A stretch of DNA of 64,000 nt from Pseudaquidulcibacter saccharophilus (lineage in GTDB: Bacteria > Pseudomonadota > Alphaproteobacteria > Caulobacterales > Aquidulcibacteraceae). This document shows, one piece after another, positions 34,293 through 43,076 of this stretch; within the stretch, counting starts at the first letter, position 1; the number at the start of each line of letters is the position of its first letter. The position numbers were made by a program, and so were the translations under genes. The notes beneath the pieces are model-generated. The model saw nothing but the letters and a program-made list of their open reading frames with translations, was not told the origin of the DNA and made no database searches. Location of the stretch: positions 496,001 through 560,000 of the forward strand of contig NZ_JAHWUS010000001.1 of the NCBI RefSeq assembly GCF_019455445.1, read 5' to 3'.

Positions 34293-35257
34293 AGCACTTT
34301 TAAAACTATTTTGCCCATGGTTTGATTGGCGGCGATTTTTTCCAATGCAATTGACGCATCCTTTAATGGGAAAATCTCGTCAATCATGATTTTGTATTTG
34401 CCATTTTCAATCATGGGCCAAATGTCTCTTTGCACTTTTTTGGCAAGAGCGCCTTTTTCCTGATTGGCACGTGACCGCAAAACCGATCCAGTAATTGTAA
34501 GGCGTTTAAGCATTAGGCGCATTAAATTAACTTCGGTTTTTGCGCCTTCCAAGAATGCAATATAACAAAGCCGACCAAATTCATTCATTATATTGATATT
34601 TTTTTGGACATATTTCCCGCCCACCATATCAAGAATAACGTCAACGCCACCATTTTCTTTGACTATTTCTTCAAAGTCTTGGGTTTTGTAATTAATTGCA
34701 ATATCCGCACCCAATGATTTGCAATATTCAGCCTTTTCGTCAGAGCCAACAGTAACAAAAACTTTTGCACCCCATGCCTTTGCCATTTGTATTGCCGCCG
34801 TTCCAATACCAGATGCCCCACCGTGTATTAACAATGTATCACTTGGTTTTAGTGCGCAGGCATCAAATATATTGGTATATACGGTGAAAATAGTCTCTGG
34901 CAGTGCAGCAGCTTGTTCAATCTTCAATCCTTTGGGTATGGGTAGGCAACAACCATAATATGCGGTCGCATATTCGGCATAGCCACCGCCTGATAATAGT
35001 GCGCAAACCATATCGCCAATCGCTAAGTTCTTAACATCCTTGCCAAAAGCGACGATTTCCCCCGCAACTTCAAGTCCCAAAATGGGTGATGCGCCTTTTG
35101 GCGGCGGGTATCCGCCTTTTAATTGTAATAAATCAGGTCGATTTACACCAGCAAATTGAACCTTTATCAAAACTTCGTCATCTTTTGGGACAGGTGTTTC
35201 AATTTGCCCCAATTGCAACGCATTGTTTTCAATAATAATTGCTTCACATTTTGGCAT
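34289..35257 (-). CDS. NAD(P)H-quinone oxidoreductase, zinc-free MDR family (PIG3-like)
   Basis: A 322-residue medium-chain dehydrogenase/reductase. The N-terminal GroES-like domain includes VLIKVQFAGVNRPDLLQLKG; the Rossmann domain has LLIHGGASGIGTAAIQMAKA and VFVTVGSDEKAEYCKSLGAD, with GGASGIG as the NADPH loop. Zinc ligands are absent, as in QOR/PIG3 proteins. The order quinone oxidoreductase, DUF1192, DUF1465/rcdA is one I recall from other alphaproteobacteria. The start is ATG 35257, with GAGG seven bases upstream; an ATG at 35269 is possible. Confidence 0.9.
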   Translation of the reverse strand: MPKCEAIIIENNALQLGQIETPVPKDDEVLIKVQFAGVNRPDLLQLKGGYPPPKGASPILGLEVAGEIVAFGKDVKNLAIGDMVCALLSGGGYAEYATAYYGCCLPIPKGLKIEQAAALPETIFTVYTNIFDACALKPSDTLLIHGGASGIGTAAIQMAKAWGAKVFVTVGSDEKAEYCKSLGADIAINYKTQDFEEIVKENGGVDVILDMVGGKYVQKNINIMNEFGRLCYIAFLEGAKTEVNLMRLMLKRLTITGSVLRSRANQEKGALAKKVQRDIWPMIENGKYKIMIDEIFPLKDASIALEKIAANQTMGKIVLKVL

Positions 35258-35373
35258 TCTTAACCTCATTGTCCCAAATTGATGGTTTGTCTTGAAATTA
35301 TGGTTTTAATCTGTCATCTAATGAAACGGAAGTCCCCAATTAGTTGATACACATTAGGTAATGGAATCTAAAT

Positions 35374-35556
35374 ATGACAGATGATGACTTATTGCCAAAG
35401 GAAAATGCCAAACCATATGACCTTGACATTTACTCGATTGAGGAGTTGGAAGATAGGATTATACGCCTAAAAGAAGAAATCATTAGGTGCGAAGGCAAGA
35501 TTGTATCAAAAAAAGCATCACTTGATGCAGCAAACGCGCTTTTTGGCAAAAAATAA
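35374..35556 (+). CDS. DUF1192 family protein
   Basis: A 60-residue protein matching DUF1192: YDLDIYSIEELEDRIIRLKE, then EIIRCEGKIVSKKASLDAAN and a final LFGKK. It is mostly one predicted coiled-coil helix. The family is small and alphaproteobacterial with unknown function, usually next to the rcdA-type gene, which follows here after 66 bp. Confidence 0.87.
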   Translation: MTDDDLLPKENAKPYDLDIYSIEELEDRIIRLKEEIIRCEGKIVSKKASLDAANALFGKK

Positions 35557-35622
35557 TTGTCGCCAAAAAATTTATATCTGGCATGGTGCTTGCAAGTAGC
35601 ATCTAAAATAATGGGTAATTAG

Positions 35623-36138
35623 ATGGTCATAGATATAGCAAATACCAATGATGAGAATGACAGAATTCGTGCTTTTGCCGGTTCAGACATGTTTGAAAAA
35701 TTATTTACTGATGGCATGGATTTAGTTGAGGCCACTGCCGCTTACCTTGATGGAGAAGGGCGTTCGGAATCAAAAAAGCTCGATAAGGTTTTGGCATTGC
35801 AATATGCATCTGAATCTATGCGCCTTACGACGCGTTTGATGCAGGCGGCAAGCTGGCTTTTGGTGCAGCGCGCGGTTCGTGAAGGTGAAATGACGCCAAC
35901 TGATGCCCGTGATTCCAAATATCGTATTGGTGCAAAGGCAATTTGTCTTTCTAGCCGCCAAATTTCATCTGAACTTCCAGCAAAATTGCTTGATTTATTG
36001 CATAAATCTGATGCACTTTATAAACGTATTGATCGCCTGGATAATGCAATGTTTGTTGAAAATGCCGAAGCTCCTGCTAATCCGGTTAGTGAGCAGATTC
36101 AGCGTCTTCACTCGGCATTCGGTTTTGGCGGTAAATAA
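35623..36138 (+). CDS. rcdA: RcdA-like protein (DUF1465), CtrA degradation adaptor family
   Basis: A 171-residue helical protein of the DUF1465 family, whose Caulobacter member RcdA links CpdR-primed ClpXP to substrates such as CtrA. Seen: SDMFEKLFTDGMDLVEATAA, LALQYASESMRLTTRLMQAA, SWLLVQRAVREGEMT and KYRIGAKAICLSSRQISSEL. Length equals the family norm. The disordered C-terminal tail is short and ends FGFGGK. Its 3' end overlaps the convergent membrane-protein gene by 31 bp. The link to CtrA turnover is by homology. Confidence 0.87.
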   Translation: MVIDIANTNDENDRIRAFAGSDMFEKLFTDGMDLVEATAAYLDGEGRSESKKLDKVLALQYASESMRLTTRLMQAASWLLVQRAVREGEMTPTDARDSKYRIGAKAICLSSRQISSELPAKLLDLLHKSDALYKRIDRLDNAMFVENAEAPANPVSEQIQRLHSAFGFGGK

Positions 36139-36620
36139 GATTTTATGTCGGGTTTAAAAACCACAAACCCGACCACAAACCCCGAAATAATCACAAGAAA
36201 ATATTGCGAAATCGGCAAAAGACCGTTCATTTTGGCTTTTAGCAATAAGTCAAAGCCATAAAGAATTGTGATTGGCACGATTATGCTAATTATTACCACC
36301 TGCCAAAGCTTTTGCATTTTAGTAATTAATGGCAAAAGCCATAATAATATGGCGGTTGGTAAAAAACCAAATACAAGACCAACCACACCACCGATTAACC
36401 CATTAAGCAATAGGGCGAAGATCTCATAATCGGTTGCCATAATTTCCTGATGTGGTGGCGGAAAAATATAATTATAAATCGCCAAGACGCAGGCAATTAA
36501 AAAGCCTGAGAAAATTGCATAAAATAATGATTGCAAAACCACCACCAACCATTTTGGCGTTGGCTTTTCTTGTGGTTTTGGTTTTTCATACCAATCATTA
36601 TTATTTGTGGCTTGGGTCAT
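36108..36620 (-). CDS. Four-helix integral membrane protein of unknown function
   Basis: A 170-residue protein I do not recognise. A Pro/Lys-rich cytosolic N-terminus (~1-22, WYEKPKPQEKPTPK) precedes four hydrophobic segments: ~24-48, ~66-95, ~102-122 and ~136-155 (YFLVIISGFVVGFVVF). The tail is DIKSYLPPKPNAE. No catalytic motif is evident. It overlaps rcdA tail-to-tail by 31 bp, so the last residues of both are encoded by the same DNA. Codon use is like the neighbours. Confidence 0.7.
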   Translation of the reverse strand: MTQATNNNDWYEKPKPQEKPTPKWLVVVLQSLFYAIFSGFLIACVLAIYNYIFPPPHQEIMATDYEIFALLLNGLIGGVVGLVFGFLPTAILLWLLPLITKMQKLWQVVIISIIVPITILYGFDLLLKAKMNGLLPISQYFLVIISGFVVGFVVFKPDIKSYLPPKPNAE

Positions 36621-36786
36621 GCTTTCCGTTAAATAATAGGCGTCAAATTGTCAGACTTGTGTGTTTTATCCTTTAGTCCTAATTATTATTGCAAAACATT
36701 CTGATAAACAATATTTAAAGGATGCAAAGCGCTGAATTTGCGTTTATAGGATTGCGCCAATAGAAATTTATACAAGCGGAACAAAT

Positions 36787-37773
36787 ATGCCAAACACAAA
36801 ACCAAAAGTTATTGTTACACGCAGACTGCCAGAAGTGGTTGAAACCCGTATGAAAGAACTTTTCGATACGGAATTATCCCAAAATGACGAACCAATGAGC
36901 TATGAGCAATTGGTTGATGCTGTGGGGCGTTGCGATATTCTTGTTCCAACTGTTACCGATAGAATCGATTCCAAGGTTTTGTCCCGTGCGGGTGATCGCC
37001 TTAAACTTATTGCCCAATATGGTGCAGGTATTGATAATATTGATGTTGAAACCGCAAATCGCCGTGGCATAACCGTTACCAATACACCAGGTGTTTTAAC
37101 CGAAGATACCGCAGATGTTACTATGGCGCTTATTCTTTCAGTTCCGCGTCGCCTGATAGAGGGTGCGGAAATTATTGATAATGATAAATTCACTGGCTGG
37201 TCGCCAACTTGGATGCTTGGACGTAGTGTTTCAAACAAACGCCTAGGCATTATCGGTATGGGGCGCATTGGTCAGGCGGTTGCCCGCCGTGCCAAGGCAT
37301 TTGGCATGCAAATTCATTATCATAACCGCAAAAAAGTGGCACCTGCTATCGAGCAGGAGTTGGAGGCAACCTATTGGGAAAGCCTTGATCAAATGTTGGC
37401 GCGTATGGATATTGTATCGGTAAATTGCCCGCATACACCTGCGACTTATCATTTATTATCGGCGCGCCGTCTTCAGCTTTTGAAGCCTACTGCATATCTT
37501 ATCAATACTGCACGTGGTGAAATTGTGGATGAGGCGGCATTGGCGCGTATGCTTGAAAAAGGTTTGCTTGCCGGCGCTGGTTTGGATGTTTTCGAACACG
37601 AGCCTGAAATTAATCCAAAACTTAAAAAGCTTTCAAATGTTGTATTGCTTCCGCACATGGGTTCTTCGACCATTGAATCACGGACGGCGATGGGTGAAAA
37701 AGTAATCATCAACATCAAAACTTTTGCCGATGGTCACAAGCCGCCTGATCGTGTTATTCCCGCGATGTTATAA
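36787..37773 (+). CDS. D-2-hydroxyacid dehydrogenase (glyoxylate/hydroxypyruvate reductase type)
   Basis: A 328-residue NAD(P)-dependent dehydrogenase. Features: VTRRLPEVVETRMKELF, QYGAGIDNIDVETANRRGI, TPGVLTEDTADVTMALIL, the nucleotide loop LGIIGMGRIGQAVARRAKAF, and the catalytic trio: Arg in INTARGEIVDE, Glu in FEHEPEIN, and His in LLPHMGSST. HNRKK after the loop suggests preference for NADPH, and the overall pattern is closest to GyaR/GhrB glyoxylate reductases. Phosphoglycerate dehydrogenase is less likely because there is no ACT domain. Confidence 0.9.
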   Translation: MPNTKPKVIVTRRLPEVVETRMKELFDTELSQNDEPMSYEQLVDAVGRCDILVPTVTDRIDSKVLSRAGDRLKLIAQYGAGIDNIDVETANRRGITVTNTPGVLTEDTADVTMALILSVPRRLIEGAEIIDNDKFTGWSPTWMLGRSVSNKRLGIIGMGRIGQAVARRAKAFGMQIHYHNRKKVAPAIEQELEATYWESLDQMLARMDIVSVNCPHTPATYHLLSARRLQLLKPTAYLINTARGEIVDEAALARMLEKGLLAGAGLDVFEHEPEINPKLKKLSNVVLLPHMGSSTIESRTAMGEKVIINIKTFADGHKPPDRVIPAML

Positions 37774-37795
37774 TTTCTTTGATTGTCGTCAAATT

Positions 37796-37824
37796 AAATA
37801 GCCCTGCAATGCAGGGCTATTTTG
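37796..37824 (+). terminator. Terminator of the hydroxyacid dehydrogenase gene
   Basis: AAATAGCCCTGC pairs with GCAGGGCTATTT across an AAT centre, 22 bp after the stop, followed by TGC and more A/T. There is no plain T-run beyond TTTT, so efficiency may be moderate. Confidence 0.75.
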
Positions 37825-37858
37825 CTATTATAAAATAGATTTAATAATCATAATCTTG

Positions 37859-37877
37859 TCACAATCTTATATTGTGA
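37859..37877. promoter_or_regulatory. 19-bp palindrome upstream of the lipoprotein hydrolase gene
   Basis: TCACAAT-CTTAT-ATTGTGA has perfect 7-bp arms and lies 27 bp before the ATG. The half-site order (TCACA then TGTGA) is the reverse of a CRP site, so I do not call it a CRP box. It probably overlaps the promoter; the regulator is unknown. Confidence 0.35.
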
Positions 37878-37904
37878 TTAGCGTGGCTGTTACAGGAGTT
37901 AGGT

Positions 37905-38780
37905 ATGAAAAAATTATTCCCGCTTTTAATCGCCACGCCATTTTTTCTTGCTGCTTGTGTTAATGTAAATGTTGGCAAAGATATGGTTTTAATAACCAAC
38001 AAAAATGCAGAAGAACATAAGATTAATTTTGGGACGCAACGCACTTTTGACCAAGTTAAATTGCCTTATAATTTTAGTACGCAAAGGGGTGAATTGCAGG
38101 CTTCATTTGGTAAAATTGCATATTCACAGATACAGACAGATCGCAAAAAGCCGCTCGTGGTGTTTTGCGGTGGAAATGCATTTCGCCTAAATCACAGTGG
38201 CTATAAATATGCGCAAGCGCTCGCACAATATGGCGATGTTTTTGCCTTTGATTACCCTGGGCTTGGCGATAGTACCGGCGAAGCAACTAGGGCGCAATTT
38301 GAAGAGACTTTGAAATTAGTTTCGCAAAAAACCAAAGAAATTGCCGCGCAAAATAACGGCGGTAAGATTATTTATTATGGGCATTCATTTGGTGGTGGCG
38401 TATGTTCATCACTTGCACATGATAACCCTGATGCGATTGCATTAGTGCTTGCAGGAACTTTTGCTGATTATAACGACTTTGCAAAAACCAGATTTCCCGT
38501 TAGGTCCATCATTGCAAGATTAAATATCGCCGAAGATACCCCACAATTTATCATCCCGCAATTATTAGGGGAATTTAAAGGCCCGGTATTTGTAATCGCA
38601 TCAAAAATAGATGACAGCGTTAAGTTCGAGGCAACGAAAATGCTTTATAATAAACTTGTGAAGCAGGGAAATACCGCAACGTTTATCCCGCTTGAAAATG
38701 CACCACACGGCTCTTTACCTGCCGATGCAGAAACATTGTCAAAACTGGCAATTTCATTACAAAGTTCTGGAATTGAATAA
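37905..38780 (+). CDS. Alpha/beta-hydrolase lipoprotein
   Basis: A 291-residue protein with a lipoprotein signal peptide (MKKLFPLLIATPFFLAAC, lipobox LAAC). The hydrolase fold shows VVFCGGNAFRLNHSGY, FAFDYPGLGDSTGEATR, the nucleophile elbow YGHSFGGGV (Ser), and ENAPHGSLP with the likely catalytic His. The acid may be the Asp in ASKIDDSVKFE. It resembles the Hydrolase_4/BAAT-like proteins such as YfhR-type membrane-anchored hydrolases. Substrate unknown. Its stop codon directly abuts the stop of the convergent 895-residue gene. Confidence 0.85.
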   Translation: MKKLFPLLIATPFFLAACVNVNVGKDMVLITNKNAEEHKINFGTQRTFDQVKLPYNFSTQRGELQASFGKIAYSQIQTDRKKPLVVFCGGNAFRLNHSGYKYAQALAQYGDVFAFDYPGLGDSTGEATRAQFEETLKLVSQKTKEIAAQNNGGKIIYYGHSFGGGVCSSLAHDNPDAIALVLAGTFADYNDFAKTRFPVRSIIARLNIAEDTPQFIIPQLLGEFKGPVFVIASKIDDSVKFEATKMLYNKLVKQGNTATFIPLENAPHGSLPADAETLSKLAISLQSSGIE

Positions 38781-41468
38781 TTAGGCGCTAAGTTTTGCCA
38801 ATGCCGCAGCATATTGTGCCGCTTGTGAATTATAGGCCGCTACCGCTGCGGCACTTCCGGTTTTAGAACTTTTGGCCGCGGCTTTACTTTGTTTGCGTGC
38901 TGCAACCATATCTGGGTCATCGGAAATGGCGCGATAAGCACTTCTAATGCGGCTTAAAACACTCGATAATTGGCTTGAAACCAATGTTGCAGAAGCCTTG
39001 TCCGAAGTGTCAACTTCGCTTGGTAATTCAAGGGCAACAACAGGGATATTATTAGTTCCGGTTGTTACTGCGGTGGTTGATGCGGTTGAACCATTGGTAA
39101 TAAAGCCTTCGTTTAGACCCAATTGTGCGAGAGCATCGGCCTTTGCACTGCCGGCCTTAAGCTCAATTGTGTTAGCGTTTTTGGCGCTTATTGAAAGATA
39201 TTTATTGCCATTAGAGCCAGAAACGCTAGTGGTTCCATTAGAGCCAAGGTATTTCTTTATTTTATCTTGCAGGCTAACAAGGGTTTCCCCACTATCAATT
39301 GTAATTTTGCGATCGGTTTTACCATTTACTGATAGGTAGAAATAATCGCCCGCCCGAAGCCCTGTTAAATCAGTAAGCGATTTTGTGTTGTCAAAATTAA
39401 GCTCACCTTGCGGAAGGCCAAGAGCCTGCAATGATTTTGATTGGTTTTGGGTCGAAATAACGGTAACGTTTGAATTTGCCTCGCCAAGTGCGGCCACAGA
39501 ATAAACCTGTGAACCATCGTTTAAGGCAAAGCCTTTTAACAAGGTTTGACGTGCAGTAGTATCTTTTGCCAATTCATCGGTTGTGCCTTCAAGGGCAACA
39601 TTTACCAAATTGCCATCGACACTAAAGTTACGAACTGGGCTGCCAGCCAAATCTTCTGAGAAGGTTGTGGCCCCTGTCAAAAGATTTATCCCGCGTATTT
39701 GGTCATTAACATTACCAAGCGCTGTATTCCCGGCAACAATTGCATTGCCTGCGGCATCAATTTCAAGCCCCGAAATGGTTGCAACGCCGTTGCTGGAAGT
39801 TAGGTAGTCCGCGGCAGCGAAATTACCGGTTGCAGTGTCAAGGCGGCTTATATGCCCTTCTGTTTCAGTATTCCATGCAACATAGGCTTGGGAACCATTA
39901 ACTTCGATGCCAACGGGTACGTCATTTCCAGAGGTGCCAATGGTTTTGGTGTAATTGACCGCGCCAATACTATCAAATGATTGAACATATACATCGGTTC
40001 CGCCATTAGTATCCGCGCCACCATATGCCATAGAGGTTTTACCAAGTACAAGGAGGTTGCCGCTGTCATCAAATTTAAGGTCTAACGCTTGGTCGGTTCC
40101 ATACGCGCCTTTTTGATAATACCAAAGATCTTTGCCATCGGCGTCAAAAGTTGAAACAAATGAATCTGTGCCATTGCCTGTTGTTGATTTTTGGGTGTCA
40201 CCCAAACCATTTACAGAGCCTGCAATTGCCACGGTTCCATCGTTTGAAACCGCAATTGAGTAACCAGTTGCCGAAGCCTCTGACCCCAAAGAGCGTGACC
40301 ACACAACATTTCCAGCAGTGTCAATTTTTTGTAAAACTACGTCATTGGTATCTTTTGCGGCAAATTCTAGATTATTGGCATTGGTATATTTGCCATCAAT
40401 GTTCGCAACAACATAAATATTGCCATCGGCATCTTTGGTCATTGCTTTTAAATTAAGGCCTTCGGTTGCGGTGAATGCGGTTGAAGAAACTTTTTCAGTT
40501 GACCCATCAGAGGCAAGGTCAATACGCGATAATACGCTTTGCACAACTTCATCGGCTGTCGATGTTGTGGTTTTAGTTGTTGTTGTGGTGGTTGATGTTG
40601 ATTTGTTATAGGTCGCCGCACCCGCAACATAGATTGCGGTTTCTGTATCATTGCTGGCAGGGCCAAAAGTAACGTGTTCCCCGTTGCCAACAGTTACTTT
40701 AAAACTTTGCTGTTTGGTGTCGGCAACACCTTTAACGGTTGACGCCTTGGTGGTTTCCACACGGCTAAAACGGGTTTCAACACCGATTGTTGATAATTGC
40801 TCATTGATATAATTTGCAACATTGCCAACAGTTCTTTCAGTGCTTCCCATGCCAGAAAGGTCAACATCAACACTTTTGGTAACGTTATCCTCAGTAACAG
40901 AAACAGAAAATTTCACATTGCCCAAGAATTGTGATGGCACGGTATTTTCATCACCATTTGCAAGTACGTCGGTAGTATAAGTGGTAAGGGTTGAACCTAA
41001 TTTATCGGTCTTCAAAGATGAATATTTTTTACCGGAAATTAGTGTTGCGCCATCAAGGCCATTTTTACGGCATTGTGCATCAATCTCGGCAAGACCGTCC
41101 TCAATGCGTTTTTGAACTTTCTCACGCATTTTGTCGGTCATGGTGCTGCTCGTTGCATAATCGGCAAGGGCTTTTAATTTATCAACCGCATTATAGAGCA
41201 AAAATAATTCATGGTCATTTGCACTTTTTACGCCAGAACCTGCACCTGAACCTAAGCCACCGGAAAATAGTGACGGTGTATTAAGTGTTTTGGTTGCGGT
41301 TTTAACAGTATCCGCTTTAACAACACTCGAATCCCATGGGGTAAGCTTTGTAATATTTGTTGTCTTCGGTGTTGTAGTGCTAGATGTGCTAGACGTAGTT
41401 GGGGTATAGCCTGAATATGAACTCAGGATAGATAGCGCTGTCGCTGCTGAATAGCTCGAAATTGCCAC
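38781..41468 (-). CDS. Large flagellar-like protein with an inserted beta-propeller (FlaEY-like)
   Basis: An 895-residue protein. Residues 1-75: Ser/Thr-rich. Residues 85-150: flagellin-like helical region (DKMREKVQKRIEDGLAEIDA, then NGLDGATLISG). Residues ~183-270: a first hook-IN-like module (VGNVANYINEQLSTIGVETR). Residues 289-304: a Thr-rich linker. Residues ~335-665: blades with DADGNIYVVA, DDSGNLLVLG and DAAGNAIVAG, typical of SBBP-type beta-propellers. Residues ~680-790: a second hook-IN-like module (GDYFYLSVNGKTDRKITIDS, ALAQLGLNEG). Residues 820-895: Ala-rich helices. I recall a Caulobacter flagellin regulator, FlaEY, of similar size, but the match is from memory. The start is GTG; no signal peptide, consistent with flagellar-type export. 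No flagellar genes adjoin. Confidence 0.6.
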   Translation of the reverse strand: MAISSYSAATALSILSSYSGYTPTTSSTSSTTTPKTTNITKLTPWDSSVVKADTVKTATKTLNTPSLFSGGLGSGAGSGVKSANDHELFLLYNAVDKLKALADYATSSTMTDKMREKVQKRIEDGLAEIDAQCRKNGLDGATLISGKKYSSLKTDKLGSTLTTYTTDVLANGDENTVPSQFLGNVKFSVSVTEDNVTKSVDVDLSGMGSTERTVGNVANYINEQLSTIGVETRFSRVETTKASTVKGVADTKQQSFKVTVGNGEHVTFGPASNDTETAIYVAGAATYNKSTSTTTTTTKTTTSTADEVVQSVLSRIDLASDGSTEKVSSTAFTATEGLNLKAMTKDADGNIYVVANIDGKYTNANNLEFAAKDTNDVVLQKIDTAGNVVWSRSLGSEASATGYSIAVSNDGTVAIAGSVNGLGDTQKSTTGNGTDSFVSTFDADGKDLWYYQKGAYGTDQALDLKFDDSGNLLVLGKTSMAYGGADTNGGTDVYVQSFDSIGAVNYTKTIGTSGNDVPVGIEVNGSQAYVAWNTETEGHISRLDTATGNFAAADYLTSSNGVATISGLEIDAAGNAIVAGNTALGNVNDQIRGINLLTGATTFSEDLAGSPVRNFSVDGNLVNVALEGTTDELAKDTTARQTLLKGFALNDGSQVYSVAALGEANSNVTVISTQNQSKSLQALGLPQGELNFDNTKSLTDLTGLRAGDYFYLSVNGKTDRKITIDSGETLVSLQDKIKKYLGSNGTTSVSGSNGNKYLSISAKNANTIELKAGSAKADALAQLGLNEGFITNGSTASTTAVTTGTNNIPVVALELPSEVDTSDKASATLVSSQLSSVLSRIRSAYRAISDDPDMVAARKQSKAAAKSSKTGSAAAVAAYNSQAAQYAAALAKLSA

Positions 41469-41563
41469 TTGTTAATACCCACAATACAAAATTATTTTGG
41501 GATAATAACAAAATAAAGTTACCCGAACTTTAATTAATCTTGCTTAATTTAAACGAAATTGGC

Positions 41564-42574
41564 TTATTTGATGCCGCGATAATCGGCAATTGCTTGTTCA
41601 ATTTCATACATCAAATCCATCGAACGGTAAATAAAACCAGTATAGATTTGAATTGCCTTTGCACCTGCTTCAAGCTTTTTAACGGCATCATCACCTGACA
41701 TAATGCCGCCAACGCCGATTAAATCAATTTCATCACCTAATTCAGATTTAAAAGCCTTCAAAACCTCGGTTGATTTTTCAAATAAAGGGCGACCTGATAA
41801 ACCACCAGGGCGGGTTTTATTTGGGTTTTTAAGGGTTTCTGGGCGATCGATAGTCGTATTTGAAACAATTAATGCGTTAATTTTTGCCCATTTTACAAGT
41901 CGTGCAATATCGGCAATTTGTTTTTCATCCAAATCTGGCGCAACTTTTAAGAATAATGGGCGATGGCCGTGGGTTTTGGTCTGAATATCGCGGACTTCAT
42001 TCACCGTTCCCAGTAAATCTTCCAGAGCGCCTGCACCCTGCAAATCCCTTAAACCCTTGGTGTTTGGGGAGGAAATATTCATAGTTATGTATGATGAGTG
42101 CAGCCACACGCGACGCACACCAAGCGCATAATCATTAATTTTATTTTCGGAATCCTTGTTGGCGCCAACATTTGCCCCAATAATGCCCGGTAAATGCGCG
42201 CGCTTACGTAAATGATCAACAAAGTCATGCAAGCCAACATTATTAAAGCCCATAGCATTAATAATGGCATCATCTTCCTTTAGGCGGAAAATACGTGGTT
42301 TTGGATTACCTGCTTGCGGAAGTGGTGTAACCGTTCCACATTCCACAAACCCAAAGCCAGCACGGAATAATGCGTCTGCAGCTTCTGCGTTTTTGTCAAA
42401 TCCTGCGGCCATACCGATTGGGTTAGGAAGTGTAAGCCCGGCAATCTTGGTCTCAAGGCGTTGTTTTCTTTTAAAAACTGGCCCCGCACCAGTTGATAAT
42501 GCTTTTATGGTTATTCGGTGCGCCGTTTCAGCGGGCAATTTCCTCATAATGCTGGCAGCTATTTTATACTTCAT
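41564..42574 (-). CDS. pyrD: Dihydroorotate dehydrogenase (quinone), class 2
   Basis: A 336-residue membrane-associated FMN enzyme that oxidises dihydroorotate to orotate with quinone. The N-terminal helical quinone-tunnel extension (KIAASIMRKLPAETAHRITI) distinguishes class 2. Core motifs: GLTLPNPIGMAAGFDKNAEA, FVECGTVTPLPQAGNPKPR, YITMNISSPNTKGLRDLQ with the catalytic Ser, APDLDEKQI, and LIGVGGIMSGDDAVKKLEAG. It overlaps the DUF952 gene by 11 bp, implying one transcript. Confidence 0.97.
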   Translation of the reverse strand: MKYKIAASIMRKLPAETAHRITIKALSTGAGPVFKRKQRLETKIAGLTLPNPIGMAAGFDKNAEAADALFRAGFGFVECGTVTPLPQAGNPKPRIFRLKEDDAIINAMGFNNVGLHDFVDHLRKRAHLPGIIGANVGANKDSENKINDYALGVRRVWLHSSYITMNISSPNTKGLRDLQGAGALEDLLGTVNEVRDIQTKTHGHRPLFLKVAPDLDEKQIADIARLVKWAKINALIVSNTTIDRPETLKNPNKTRPGGLSGRPLFEKSTEVLKAFKSELGDEIDLIGVGGIMSGDDAVKKLEAGAKAIQIYTGFIYRSMDLMYEIEQAIADYRGIK

Positions 42575-42959
42575 TTTTTTCTGCTCCTGATTTGGTTTGC
42601 CCGTTTTTAAGATATTCCAACATGACTTGCGGAATTATTGGTGTTGCCCCGTCATAATCGGCATCAAAGCATTCAATAATCTGGTTCATTTCAAGTGGGG
42701 CGTAAATATGTGGAAATTGCGCACCCCCGCGCGAAGTTTCCCATTTTATTGCTTCGCCACATTTTGCCAAATCAACCATTATAATCAAAAGATTATCAAT
42801 CCCCGTGAAATATAATCGCAAAGTTCCGTTAAGTTGGTCTAGTGTTGAAAGGTGAATAAAGCCATCCTTCAAATCAAGTGCAGAACCAAAATAAGTCCCT
42901 GTCTGCTGTGCTTGTTGCCAGATATCTTTACGTTCGATTTTATAAGCTATTGATTGCAT
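42564..42959 (-). CDS. DUF952 family protein
   Basis: A 131-residue protein matching DUF952: IAYKIERKDIWQQAQQTGTY, KDGFIHLSTLDQLNGTLRLY, VDLAKCGEAIKWETSRGGAQ, FPHIYAPL and the end region. Members sit before pyrD in many alphaproteobacteria, as here, with an 11-bp overlap. The fold is predicted to resemble ADP-ribosyltransferase-like small proteins, but the function is unknown. The 117 bp upstream show no other feature. Confidence 0.88.
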   Translation of the reverse strand: MQSIAYKIERKDIWQQAQQTGTYFGSALDLKDGFIHLSTLDQLNGTLRLYFTGIDNLLIIMVDLAKCGEAIKWETSRGGAQFPHIYAPLEMNQIIECFDADYDGATPIIPQVMLEYLKNGQTKSGAEKNEV

Positions 42960-43076
42960 AGGACTAAATATGAAAATGTTCGAAATTTACGTCAAGGTCA
43001 ATATTCTTCATTTTACTGTTATTGTGTCCATTTGTATATAAAATAAATCTGCCCAAAACGCATTATAATACAGTTT

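Noticed and set aside
37859-37877. CRP binding site
   Set aside because: The half-sites are inverted relative to the CRP consensus (TGTGA-N6-TCACA) and the spacing is five.
40560-40610. Thr-coding repeat tract in the flagellar-like gene as a microsatellite or phase-variable repeat
   Set aside because: The codons vary and the tract is a short low-complexity linker. It is not a uniform repeat unit likely to slip.
41469-41563. CtrA boxes upstream of the flagellar-like gene
   Set aside because: Several TTAA tetramers occur but none with seven-base spacing (spacings of 2, 6 and 10).
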